Positions 22,140-33,400 of a stretch of DNA of 64,000 nt are shown here, piece by piece. A program made the translations under genes and the position numbers. Below the pieces are notes generated by a model. It was not told the origin of the DNA. It worked only from the letters and a program-made list of their open reading frames with translations, and searched no databases. This DNA comes from Apoderus coryli (Eukaryota; Arthropoda; Insecta; Coleoptera; Attelabidae): the NCBI GenBank assembly GCA_911728435.2, contig OU452203.1:23314134-23378133 (forward strand), given 5' to 3'. How positions within the stretch are numbered: the first letter of the stretch is position 1; each line of letters starts with the position of its first letter.

Positions 22140-23853
22140 TTATTTTAACAAGTCTTTAAGTAAATTCTCCAATTTGATTGCGTCTGCGGCAAATTTTCTA
22201 ATTCCGTCCGATAACTTATCGGTCGCCATTTGATCTTCATTCAGTAACCACCGAAACTTGGCTTCGTTAATCTCGATTTTTTCTAATGGCTGTTTCACAG
22301 CTGTTTCAGGGCTCAGTTTACGCGGAAGCGGCACATGACTGGATTCCAACTCGCCTAGCAGACTGGGACTGATGGTTAACAGGTCGCAACCAGCCAATGC
22401 CTTGATTTCATCTGTCAAATGTGTGAATGTAAAAAGTAACAGTGTAAATTTTAAAGCGAGATATCTCGTGAAGTACTAGAGATACAAAATTATGATATAG
22501 AAGCCAAATTGAAGCCTAAACACTTATTTTTGTCTTTATAGTCCATTAAAATTCAGCAAACACAATTTAATATCAATATCGTACTTCGGAGATATGCCAC
22601 TTTTTATGTTCGCTACTAAATAGTACCAGTATTCCTGAAAGACGCTCCCATAACAACGGTTTTATACCCAAATTTCTTGTAATAATTATAGATTTTAGTA
22701 ACTGAGACCACACCGGGATCTTCCTCGCCCTTGTAAGCCTTTTTGTCCGTGTTCGCAACGTACCAATCGAGAATACGACCAACGAACGGCGATATCAATG
22801 TGACACCAGCTTCAGCGCATGCTACAGCTTGCGCAAAATTAAAGAGGAGGGTTAAGTTGCAGTGGACACCATGTTTTGACTCCAGAATTCTACGAAACGG
22901 TTATTTATCGTAACAAATAAACTTACGTTTATTAATAGATTTAATTTACTTTGCTGCTTCAATTCCTTCCCACGTTGAAGCCAGTTTAATCAGAATTCTG
23001 TCCTTCGGAATACCTTCATCTGCATATAATTGGATAATTTTCAACGCTTTGGCAACACTGGCGCTAGTGTCAAACGATAAACTGCAAAAATATGTCACTG
23101 TCATGTTTAATTTTGAATTAATCGCGAAGTTTTAAAAATTACCGCGCATCTACTTCAGTAGAAACACGTCCTGGTACAATTTTCAAAATTTCCACACCAA
23201 ACAAGACGCAAACCATTTCCAAAGAGTTTTCCAGTTTTTCTTCGACATTGCTGCCGGTTTTATTGCCGTATTTAACTGCACGATCAATCAGCTGTTTGTA
23301 CTGCGGCAATGTTGCCGCTTGTAGGATTAATGATGGATTTGTAGTGGCATCTGTGGGTTGATATGCTTTCATAGCTGTAACAAATATTTATCAACATCTA
23401 AACCCCGGTTGCTCGCTTGAAATAATTTTTATTTCATTTTTTGATTTTTTAAAGCATGTTTGAATTGCAAAATTTATTTGCACAATAAACTAACTTAAAT
23501 CATACTATAAAAGTATTATTAATGCAGTGTTTACATAACAGTACGTTTAGTTTTAATGGAGTCCTAGTATGAGTGATTTAAAACAATATCGGTAATAACC
23601 TAATAAAATGAAGAAAACGCACTGCAGCTATGCCCTATTCCAGCCACCCAGATCAATCTATAGTGAAAGGGCTACGATATCCATGCAGCCACTCATCAAT
23701 AACTTAGGTTATGTGATAGTACGAAGTAGTAAAATAATTGTACTTACATTGAAAGTCTCCTGTGTCCGCTACAACGATTGTAAGCGCTTTTAACTGTTCC
23801 AAAGTCGATGCCATTTTGGTACGTTTACACTGTGGGGCTGCTGTATCAGACAT
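22140..23853 (-). CDS. Taldo: Transaldolase
   Basis: Cytosolic enzyme of the non-oxidative pentose phosphate pathway; transfers a dihydroxyacetone unit from sedoheptulose 7-phosphate to glyceraldehyde 3-phosphate. Five exons in phase: 23748-23853, 23143-23374, 22950-23081, 22627-22889 and 22140-22411; 334 residues against 337 in human. Diagnostic blocks are [13 protein letters not shown] [49 protein letters not shown] with the Schiff-base Lys at residue 145, [30 protein letters not shown], and [15 protein letters not shown] at the end. The exon 4 donor reads G|GTACTATT, weak but the only one that joins NTG to [10 protein letters not shown] in frame. Intron 4 carries a GCGAGATATCTCG word. The start chosen is the first ATG; a second Met at residue 14 (MAST) would also work. 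Confidence 0.96.
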
Positions 23854-24764
23854 TGTAATTTATTATCAATTATTATTTAATAAATTAACACTTTGAACAT
23901 TAACCACACGATAACAGACCACTAATTGCTGTAGTGATTTCGTAACAATATTTACGAAATACGCGAGTGATGATAAGCGTTTTTTATAATAACACTTAAC
24001 AACAACTTTGACCTTGAAAGTGTTGTTCTACTTTTTATTAAAAAAAAAATGTTAATAACACTAGAATTTGACATGTTTTTAATTAGTTAGTATTATACGT
24101 GGAACAATAATAACGGTACCTATTATAAAACAGATTTAGGTATCAACTAGCAACAGATTAAAAAATAATTTAAATAGCAACATCGTCGGCACATTTTACC
24201 AAATTGAGTTTACTGATGGTATATAATCACTTCCCACTAATTTGATATTTTGTCTTAAAAGGAATGACAGCAGCAGCAGGCTGTATCCGTCATGTAGTGG
24301 GTTCGAACCCCGGGCCCGCTGCATGTAGTTGCTAACATACTAAATAAAATGATTAATGATGGATAAATTGGCTAAAGTTGCAGAGGCCAATTTGTAAAAG
24401 GAACATGTTTTTAAAGCAGTTGAGTAAAAATTGCTCATATTTGGTCTACTGTCATAATTTTTGAAATATACTTGCCACTGTTGTAAAAGGACAGAATCGT
24501 TGCTAATGGTAATTAGATGATTGTCACAAAATTCTAGCTGATTGAACAGCATAGTGTAAAGGAGGTGGATAAAATTCACCCTTGTCCCTTAGTTTTGTAA
24601 AAATTAAGTAGCAGCGTTAAAGGATATTACCTAAGAAATAAATCACGATACTTTGATGCTCATACGCCATGAAATATCTATTCAATCCTTCAATATTTTT
24701 TAACAAAACTAACTGTATTATAATACCAGAAAATGCTAAAAATCAACAAAATAAAATAAATCAT
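23854..24764. other. Transaldolase 5' flank / PNISR 3' flank
   Basis: Presumed transaldolase promoter, then a SINE-like element (24200-24350) and AT-rich spacer. No gene supported. Confidence 0.45.
24200..24350 (+). mobile_element. tRNA-derived SINE-like element with B box
   Basis: It contains GGGTTCGAACCCCGGG, a perfect match to a Pol III B box, then CCGCTGCATGTAGTTGC and an A-rich end ACTAAATAAAATG. About 85 bp upstream is TGATGGTATATAATCACTTC, matching a word in the 36072 fragment. The B-box-to-tail stretch recurs at 28599-28655. No full tRNA cloverleaf can be drawn, so it is a SINE-like relic, not a tRNA gene. Confidence 0.5.
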
Positions 24765-24770
24765 TTTATT
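24765..24770 (-). promoter_or_regulatory. PNISR polyadenylation signal
   Basis: AATAAA on the minus strand, about 25 bp past the PNISR stop; implies a very short 3' UTR. Confidence 0.6.
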
Positions 24771-24794
24771 ACAAAATCCAATTACATTACTAAT

Positions 24795-27700
24795 TCAACG
24801 CCGCCTTGAGCGACTCCTGTCATCATAATTTCTTCTTCTATCCTCATCATGTCTTCTTCGGGAACTAGATTCACTGCTACGCCTACTACGCTCGGGTGTT
24901 CTCGATGTTCTCCGCCGCGACGAGGACGAATAATAACTTGAACGCTGATTGCGATAACTAGATCGACTACGCGATCGAGAACGTTTGTATCGTCGATGCT
25001 CTACTTCATCATCATCTTTTCTGCTACGACGATATTTTCGCGACGTAGAGTACGAAGATGATGAAGACGACGATGTCGATGAAGACCGACTGTGTGATTG
25101 TTGATTATGTGAACTGCGACGTTTTAATAATGTCGGTGACGTTTGACGATTTTTCGAAGGCGGAGACTCTCTAGAAGGCGCCATAGAAACAACTGAAAAG
25201 TGACAGATGTCAAACCAAGCACTCTTGGGCAAAGCTGAGATATCTTGGAAATGAGAACCCATTTCCGTGTATCTCGATTACTTTACGAGATATCTCGCAT
25301 TAACATTTTGCTTTGCTCAACTAATTTGGAAAATAGCTCAAGATAAACTAACCGATATCTCGGAAACGCGAACACTTAGAATGTTTTAGTAAATTGTAGT
25401 ATAACATGTCCACATTACTCGATTAGTTTTCGAGATATCTCACTTTGAAATTGAGATATCTTAGAAAACAAAATAGCTAGAAAGTTCTAATAAACTGTGT
25501 CGTATTCACCATCAATTATTGAAGATCGACTTTACTTAAACACAATTTTGTCGTATCTCGTTTACCTTACGAGATATCTCACAACAAAAATTTCCTATTT
25601 TAACATGAACTGCAAACTGTAAAAACTGACCTTTATCGCTTGCGTCTACCTGTTTTTCATCAATTTTAGCTTCGTCATCGCTAGATCCCACTACTACAGC
25701 ACGCTCCCCAGTTTCGGCAGTACTTCCATCATCAGACACGTCATTTTCGTGTTTGGCATGCTTCAACAATTTTTCTTCGATAGCCGCCTCCGTTTTTGCA
25801 AAGTCGAGTGCACGTCGCTTGATTGTCGCCTAAATAGAATTTACAGCTACAAAAAGTGATATGTCGAGAAGTTTCGACTGTTACCTTTAATTCAGCCTCG
25901 GAATCAACGTTATCCGGGTTGTTGTCGAGTTCGTCAGTATCAGAACTACTAGTAGCATCATCGTCATCATTGTAGACGCCCAAACCTTGTTTTTTTCAAT
26001 TGTACTATTTATTTTTTTAATTATTCGCAAAACCCCACCCATAAAATTTAAGAAAGCCTCAAACACTATGAAACATTAAAAAAAAGCAAGGCCAAATAAC
26101 CTTTTTCGTAGCCTTAAAATCTTTAAGAAAATCTTCAATCTTAATTATATCAAAAACTATTACAAATCTAGAAAAGTTATAGCCTTTAACCCAACCTATC
26201 TGTTCCCGAAAAAATTCATAAAACCCCATAAAAACTTACCGAGTTTCGCACTCAAAATGGGTGCTGCAGAGCCTACGCCCTGTTCCGCCGATGCTAAATT
26301 AAAAATTTAATAACTTAATAAAACATTTACAATTACAATTTTGTACTGTACCTCGTTGCTTACGTCGCAAAACACACTTTTGATGCTCCTCTCTGCAGAT
26401 CTGCGCAATCTCTTTATTGGTCACTTCCAGAAGAATTGTAGTCATAGTCTTGCGCACTTTCAACATCTTCAATTTCAATTTTTTAATCAAAAATAATTTT
26501 TTCCTTTCGCTTAATATTAATTCGTAGATAATTAGATTCGCGAAAATCTACGCTTACTTGCGAAAATAGTCAAACCGGAAGTGCTTTACTTCCGGTTTGA
26601 GGTGAAAACATGAAATTTGTATTCTACTCGGAAATTCCTGAAGTTAGACATGTAACATGCCCATGTTTCGAGCAACTTTAGAAGAAGAGAACCCCCCCTT
26701 GCAAATGAATCCGTAAATATCCCAACCATCCGTTAATATTTTCTCACAACATAAATTATATCATAAAACTGAATCATTCCTTCATCCGAATATGTAAATA
26801 TTTTTCTTGAATTCAAACCGCAACTATTTCTTAAATGACATAACTATATCGAGAATCTAATTCTCTACAAAAATGCCAAACTCTGGCACAATTTGGCAAT
26901 TTAACAAAATATATATCGATACATACCATCTCTTCGGGTGTTAATGGTACAATTAGACTTTTTGGACTTACTGCGCGTCGACGTTTCTCCTCACCTTCAT
27001 CATCATCATTATCAGACTTGGAATGATGATCAGATCCCTGTTCGCCGTCATTATCGTCACTATCCTATCCAATAAAATTAATCATTTCTATTCAATTTAA
27101 CTATAAATTCACCGTTAACAACTTACAAATCGACTTTTTCGTTTTAAAATTGTGTTTTTTAGAAGTTCGAGTTTTTCTTGTTCGTCTTGCTTCAGTTTTT
27201 CCGTGAATTCAGTGTTAACAACCTTTTCGCGATCTTTCTCCATCTGCTTCAGTTTATCCTTTTCCATTTTCTCCAATCCTAAATAAATATTAAACCCTTG
27301 ACCTTATCTAACGATCCCAGTAAAATACTCCAAAATCATAAATAACCTCAAAAACGCACCTTCCCTTATCCATGCCGGTAACTGTTTCCGTTTGGTAGCA
27401 TCTAATGATGGTGGAGGCGAAACTTCTGCTACATGCAACTGTTGTAACATCTGTGGAGTATGTACCGGTGCCTTTATCGGTACATTAACTTTGCTATACC
27501 TATTAATGAAGCCCTACATTAATTCCAAAATCCAATCGATCAATAAAACTACATTACCTCTTATTATGTGGCTTAATTTCTTTATTATTTGTCGTCCAAT
27601 AACCAGGATTAGTCTCAACTGCCGTATTATAACTAAAATAAACATTATTAAACGCGAATTTAACCAACAGAAGTTCTAAAACAAGTTACCCCCCAAAAGG

Positions 27701-28195
27701 TACGGCATTATCACTATTTCCTTCAGGTGGAGTCCCGGAAAACACTACCGGTGCAGTAGATGGTGTCGGTGTTGGCAATAAAGCCGTTTTCACTCCTGGT
27801 GGTGGCGGAACTGCACCCCAAGTCCAATTTTGGTTTGTGTTTGTGGTTGATGTCCAATTGTTTGACCAATTCTCCGAGTCTTGTGGTGCTCCCCAAGATG
27901 TTGCGGCATCGTTTTCGACGTCCATGGGGGCTTCGCCTCCTTCATTTAGCGCTGGACGTTGTGGCGACTATAAAGTCCATTTTTAGACACACACTACGAT
28001 AAGTTTGAGTTAAAAAGTACTTACTTTCTGCGGCTCTCCCGGTACTGGGGGCGGTCCAGCTTCTTTCATAATAATCCACTGTTGGGCTAAAGCAGCCCAA
28101 TCGACTTGATCTGCATTCATATTCCGATAAGCTCTCGAATTTACCGCCCATTGGGGGTGTTTTTGAGACTCTGTGGAGTCACTACCGCTATACAT
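24795..28195 (-). CDS. PNISR: PNISR-like Arg/Ser-rich nuclear speckle protein
   Basis: A nuclear protein of splicing speckles; the precise molecular role is poorly known even in mammals. Eleven exons in phase: 28025-28195, 27690-27967, 27558-27632, 27360-27499, 27127-27278, 26927-27064, 26352-26466, 26240-26293, 25885-25985, 25631-25829 and 24795-25192; 606 residues. Family marks: DWAALAQQWI at residues 32-41 and VPGEPQ just after; GYNTAVETNPGYWTTNNKEI; KRKQLPAWIREGLEKMEK followed by a charged helix; TTILLEVTNKEIAQICREEH corresponding to the conserved middle block; then acidic DSDTDELD-type clusters and a C-terminal RS domain from about residue 475. The exon 7 acceptor (AATTGAAG|ATG) lacks a good pyrimidine tract and is the least certain junction. 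Intron 10 holds several CGAGATATCTCG palindromes. An upstream non-coding exon is possible. Confidence 0.88.
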
Positions 28196-28522
28196 CAGAT
28201 GTGAAGCCCAACACAATTTTTTACTACTAAAACCAGTTTCTAAGTAAAGAATTTTAACATCAACCGATGGATTAATACTTAATTTATAATATTTAATTAA
28301 AAATTATAGAATAAACATTGATTTTTATACAAATTTATTTTTACAAGCTTGTTTCACATAGTAGTCATTTACAATAATAAATATGTTTGACATGACATGA
28401 ATGACATAAGTGACTTTCATTATGACATACGCCAGAAGGTCTATGCTTGAGAATTGACGAGTCCAACGGAGGCAACGCTGTGCTAATTTAGTACACTGTA
28501 CCTCGCTTCGATCGATCGTTTT

Positions 28523-28552
28523 ACCATTGTGTTTAATAATAAACACAATGGT
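28523..28552. repeat. Perfect hairpin, 13 bp arms, ATAA loop
   Basis: Arms ACCATTGTGTTTA and TAAACACAATGGT flank ATAA. The outer ACCATTGT/ACAATGGT ends resemble those of the 22 bp palindromes at 7839 and 36841. Confidence 0.85.
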
Positions 28553-28589
28553 TTTACTCTCCGTTTCAGTAGCTGAGTTTAATTACATT

Positions 28590-28660
28590 TGTCACATACC
28601 GGGATTCGAACCCTGGTCTCGCTGCATGTAGTTGCCTACCAGACTAGATAAATGGCCAAT
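28590..28660 (+). mobile_element. SINE-like element, second B-box copy
   Basis: GGGATTCGAACCCTGGT, then CTCGCTGCATGTAGTTGCC and ACTAGATAAA; aligns over about 50 bp with 24292-24345. Upstream TTTCAGTAGCTGAGTTT may be the head. Confidence 0.5.
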
Positions 28661-28785
28661 ATCCCCAAGAATTTAACCTATTTTTTTCAACCTGAAAGCC
28701 ATATCAAACTAGCTGCGGCCAATAAAGAAGAGCAAATACATACATAACCTAATTTTTCAATATTTGTTTACAAACATTAAAAAGT

Positions 28786-30062
28786 ATGATTGCAGTGCAC
28801 TGTGGTAAGAAATTCGTATTAAAATCATTTTTTCGATTACATTTGGCAGTTTGTTATAGGCGCTGGTTTCCACAGTCATAAAGCTCATAAAGAATATAAC
28901 AAGTTATGTCGCAAGGCTTGTCGAAAAGCCATTGATGTCTTACGTGCGGGAGGCGCAGCTTTAGATGCCGTTACTGCAGCAGTTATAGGTAAATTACTAA
29001 TAACTTTGATTGTTTACGTGTTTTAATTAAACTAAAATTGAAAATGCAGTTCTGGAAAATGACGCTTTGACTAATTGTGGGGTTGGTTCAAACTTAACGT
29101 TAAATGGCGTTGTTGAAAACGACGCATCTGTTATGGATGGGAAATCTTTGACCTTTGGTGCGTGTGGAGCTGTTAAACACGTCAAAAATCCTATCAGATT
29201 AGCACATGACATTTGCGTGAAACAATTGTACGAACAATTGCCACTTGGATTGGTCGCACCGAACTTATTGGTCGGCAAAGGTCGGATCTATACTGTCCGT
29301 ATTTTCCTGTTAAATAATAATTATCCGTTTTTTGTAGGTGCTTTGGATTATGCGCGTGCATCGCAGATTAAGGTAGTTTCACACAAGCGTTTGGTAAGTG
29401 TTAAAGCGTTGAAACAATATAAGAAATATAGGAAGATGTTAGAAACTCATGAAAAAAAACGTGAAGAGGTATTATTAGATACTGTAGGGGCTGTTTGTAT
29501 AGATAATAGTGGACATGTTGCGTCTGCATGTAGTTCAGGTAATAATAATAAAATTGTAATGTTTAAAACTATATTTTTTTAGTAAATTCTAGGTGGATTA
29601 TTACTAAAAAAGCCTGGTCGAGTAGGTCAAGCTGCCATTTACGGTAGCGGTGTTTACGCGGACAGTTTCGACCCAACTACTCAAAATTCCATAGCGGTAT
29701 GTACGACCGGTTGTGGTGAATACCTTGTAAAGACTTTATTAGCGAAAACTATCGCTGATCACCTACAAAAATCCATATCTCCATGTCCAATTTCCAGTCT
29801 ACATCGATGCATCAAAATGGAGTTTGTCTCATCCAAACACCTGTCAAAAGTTAATGAAAAATTGGGCGGCGCGCTTGTCATTCATGTCAATAACAGCAAC
29901 AATGAAGTGTCATTGTTGTATGGCCATACAACGCAAACTATGGGCGTGGCTTACATGAAATGCGAAGATAAACAGCCGGTAGCAGTTATGTCGGAACTGC
30001 CTGATGATGCCGAAGTAGGACGGTCCGTCAATGTAGGCGGGGTATTTTGTGTACAAAAATAG
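28786..30062 (+). CDS. Tasp1: Taspase-1 (threonine aspartase)
   Basis: An N-terminal-nucleophile protease of the type 2 asparaginase fold that in known animals cleaves MLL/Trithorax and TFIIA after Asp. Five exons in phase: 28786-28804, 28860-28988, 29050-29280, 29338-29538 and 29593-30062; 349 residues, shorter than human (about 420) mainly at the N terminus and in the linker before the nucleophile. The precursor starts MIAVHCGAGFHSHKAHKEYN; FTNAGMGSNL-like LTNCGVGSNLTLNG and DASVMDGKSLTFGA are the substrate-pocket blocks. Autocleavage should occur at Asp174|Thr175 in LLDTVGAV; Thr175 is the nucleophile. The beta subunit has SSGGLLLKKPGRVGQAAIYG and TGCGEYLVKT. Intron 3 donor is GTCGGA, weak but required by frame. 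Position next to ash2-region genes is only proximity; functional pairing with Trithorax processing is from family knowledge. Confidence 0.95.
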
Positions 30063-30073
30063 TGATTTTTTGA

Positions 30074-30079
30074 AATAAA
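30074..30079 (+). promoter_or_regulatory. Tasp1 polyadenylation signal
   Basis: AATAAA 12 bp after the Tasp1 stop. Confidence 0.65.
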
Positions 30080-30487
30080 TTTTGTATAAATATGCAATTT
30101 GCCTACTTTTTTCACCCTAATTTGAACCACAATCAATTCCCAGATGAATTAGGTATAAATATGTATTTTGCTTTCAATTTCTGACTTTCGCAATACAACT
30201 TCAAAACTTAGCGACTTTCGCTTTCAATTTGCGAATATATATCTACCTTCATCTTCCATAATAGGTATATATTTTTCAGAAACAATAAATATTTTAATTA
30301 AAAAAAACAACTAATGTGAAATAAAACACAATGCTAGTAAAAATATTATATTCGGTCAAAATAAATGCATTTTAATATTGAAAAGTGCAAAAAATATTAA
30401 ATAAATATTAAAATTATTTAAAATAAGGCAAGTTAAAGTAAAATTCAATTAAATTAAGGTAACTTTATACCTTTATACCCCCCAAAT
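30080..30487. other. Tasp1/Girdin tail-to-tail spacer
   Basis: AT-rich sequence with one copy of a 54 bp repeat (30102-30155). No gene supported. Confidence 0.5.
30102..30155. repeat. 54 bp exact repeat, copy 1
   Basis: Begins CCTACTTTTTTCACCCTAAT and ends CAGATGAATTAGGTA; identical over 54 bp to 31997-32050 in a Girdin intron, with weaker similarity continuing (AAATATGYATTTT). Confidence 0.95.
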
Positions 30488-33400
30488 TCAAACACACCCA
30501 TATTCATACCAAACCGCTGTTTCCTTAGCCGTCAAATTGCCCCCGGTACTTTTAGGATTATTATCAGTTCCCTCTAATGCTACATTTGCTATGTTCCCAC
30601 CTCCCGAAACCCCACTACTAGTACCTCCAATCACCGTCGACACGCGATTATATACGATCATCGGTGTTGTTGGTCCTGATGAGACCTGTGTATTGGTGTC
30701 ATGCGAAACGTTAGTGGGAATCGAGTTATTATTTTGAGGGGAATTGCTGCGTGACGATGCGTGTAGTGTTTGCGGCGCTGGGGATGATAAGCGTGTGTCT
30801 TGATGGTCGTCTTCGGAGAGGTAGACAGTACGTCGGGAGCCCACCGAGCCCAAACCCAATGTCGCATCTTTGTTGTTTTGCGGCTGTTCGCCTGAAAAGT
30901 TGTAAGTACAGACGTTGTGTTTGTTTGTTTAGTTAATGTGTTAATTTTAAAAAACAAAACGCACAAATTCATCCATTTAATAGAAAATACAAACCTGCAG
31001 TTCAACCGAACTTCTAGAGTTATAAGCGTCAATTGTCAAAATGACAAGCTAGCTTGAAATAGTCATGTGACATATCAAACGTCATGAATTGACAGACAGG
31101 TAGCAGACAATTAATGAAATCACAAAAAATCATTAGTAATTTTAAGAAGAAGAATTTTTAATATCTTACTTGTGGCATTCACTTGGAAACTTTTGCTTTC
31201 AACCCGAACCAATCTATTTTAGGAGCAGAAACATTACAAAAATTGTCCCTGTGAGCTGAGTAAGTCACTCACCTGCAATACTGGTCCTACGCGCCTGCGC
31301 TACCAAATTTCTTTGCGACCTGCGCAATTCTATCTCGTCACGTGGCTTGTGCGCGTGTAAACTCCCAGTTGCACCGATGTTTCGTCGAAATACCACACCC
31401 TCAGAAGCGCTTTTCACGTCCAAACTAGTGTCGGAATCCGCGGAATCTCCACTGTTTGGCGGTCGCTTTTCCTCATGCCACGACTTGCGGTTCTGCGGTG
31501 GAAACACCTTCCGTACCTTCCTCACGATCTGCGCTCCTAATCCCTTCCTAAATAGAAAGAAAAATAATACTCAAAATTCATCCTCACCACTCACGAACTA
31601 AACTTACTTTTTGTGAGCATTTGAGGCATTGTCTAGCCGCCGATAATGCTCCATAATTTTTTCTTCCAATTTTTCTTTTTGTCTACATAAATTGTTCAAT
31701 TTATCCGTGAAGAGTTTCTCCTCCAAATGGTAGTGTTCTTTGTCCTCCAATGAGTGTGTGAGGAGAGAGTTGAACTGTGTGAGCAGTTGGGACACGTGAT
31801 CCATGAGGGCGCGGCGGTCTGCATCCAAGGAATGATTCATGTCGAACAGCATCTAATAGTAGGAAGAGTTTTTGAAATGTGAGCACAGATAATTGAAAGT
31901 ATATTTGAGTTTCTTGAGAAGGAACAGTCAATTTAAGATGGAAATATTCGGGAAAACCGTTGGATCTGATGTTGGATTTTTGTATATCTGGAAATACCTA
32001 CTTTTTTCACCCTAATTTGAACCACAATCAATTCCCAGATGAATTAGGTAGAAATATGCATTTTCATCATTTACAAATTTTTTATATCTGGAAATATCTC
32101 AACAATCCTTTAACATTTCTACGAAAATGTAATTTTCCTCAAATATATCATCCTTTATCTTCCAGAATATGTAAATATTTTTCAGGAACAACCAATATTT
32201 TAACTACCCCACCTCCCTAACTGAACTTACATCACATTTCTGCTGCAACCTAACATTTTCAACCTCCAACACATCCATTCGATCTGTCCGCTTACTCAAC
32301 TCTCCTTGCATCTCGGTATGACCCAATCGCAGATTCCTTGACTCCATTTTCAAGGATTTCAACTCATCCTGGACATTCCTATACTCAATTTTCAAGCGTT
32401 CACTAGCAGTAAACAAATTCCTAAAGTCATCTTTAAGCTTCGAATGTTCCGCACGTAAGTTTTGCAAGTTTTTCGAGTCGCTACGTAATTTAACAACTTC
32501 CGCTTCGACCGTTGACATTTTGACCTGAAAATCGCTTAAAAAATCATCACAAACATCGCTTAGAGGGAAACTAACCTGCAAATTATCGCGACCGTCGCGA
32601 ATCAATCGCAGTTCGGACTTTAAGTCGCGTACACACTTCTTTAACTGTTCCTCATCACTTTTCACGCGTTCGTATTCAGTGTTTAACTGTTCGTGAAGTG
32701 TTCGCAGAGTCATTTGATCGAACAAAAGTGTTTCATGTTGGTTTTCAAGCGTACGCTGCTTTTTAATTAGCTAAAAATTCATTAATTGACTAAAAAAAAT
32801 AGTTTGAAAGTTATCGATGACTTACTTCGTCTTTTTCCGCTACCAACTGACTATTAGCCAACTGCAGCACCGTCTGTTGTGATAGTAATGAACTAATTTG
32901 ACAACGCAACGTGGAAATGTCAACTTGCAAGGTTGCATTCTCGTTTTGCAACGTTGCCAACTTATCAGCATCGATTTTATCGGTGGAAATGACGTTGACG
33001 TTGTTATTGAGGTTTTGCTTGTCACACATGACATTACGCATGATGTCAGAGACATCTGGATGCGTCAACATTGTTTCGATAATAGTGTTAATGTCATTGT
33101 CAAGTACATCGAGGTTTAGACCGAGTTTTTCGAGGTTAGACTTTAGTTTTTCGTTGTAGACTTTTTCGGTGATCAAGTCTTTTTGGAGTGCAGCGATTGT
33201 CTCACTGTTTACTGACGTTTGTGATAGTAATTCGTTTGTTTTTTGTTCGAATTCGTGTAGTTTTTCCAGTTGCAATTTGATTTGGGTGTTTTCATTGCGC
33301 GTTACCTCAATATCCTTAACATATTGTGCGTTTGTCGCATTTTGCTGGTCCAACTCGACGTTTTTAACCTGAAATATGAAAGTATTACAAACTGTACTGA

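Larger units (their letters stand above)
28196..28785. other. Divergent PNISR/Tasp1 intergenic region
   Basis: Contains promoters for two divergent genes, a perfect 30 bp hairpin (28523-28552) and a SINE-like tail (28590-28660). Confidence 0.45.

Noticed and set aside
23608..23793. 61-codon plus-strand frame
   Set aside because: Overlaps the antisense of transaldolase exon 1 and its intron, with no recognisable features.
24290..24330. tRNA gene
   Set aside because: A perfect B box is present but no acceptor stem, anticodon arm or 70-75 nt cloverleaf can be drawn; the tail recurs at 28.6 kb, so it is a SINE-like relic.
29027..29278. 83-codon minus-strand frame
   Set aside because: Shadow of Tasp1 exon 3.
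32898..33159. Plus-strand frames within Girdin
   Set aside because: Antisense of coiled-coil exons 6-7; no independent support.
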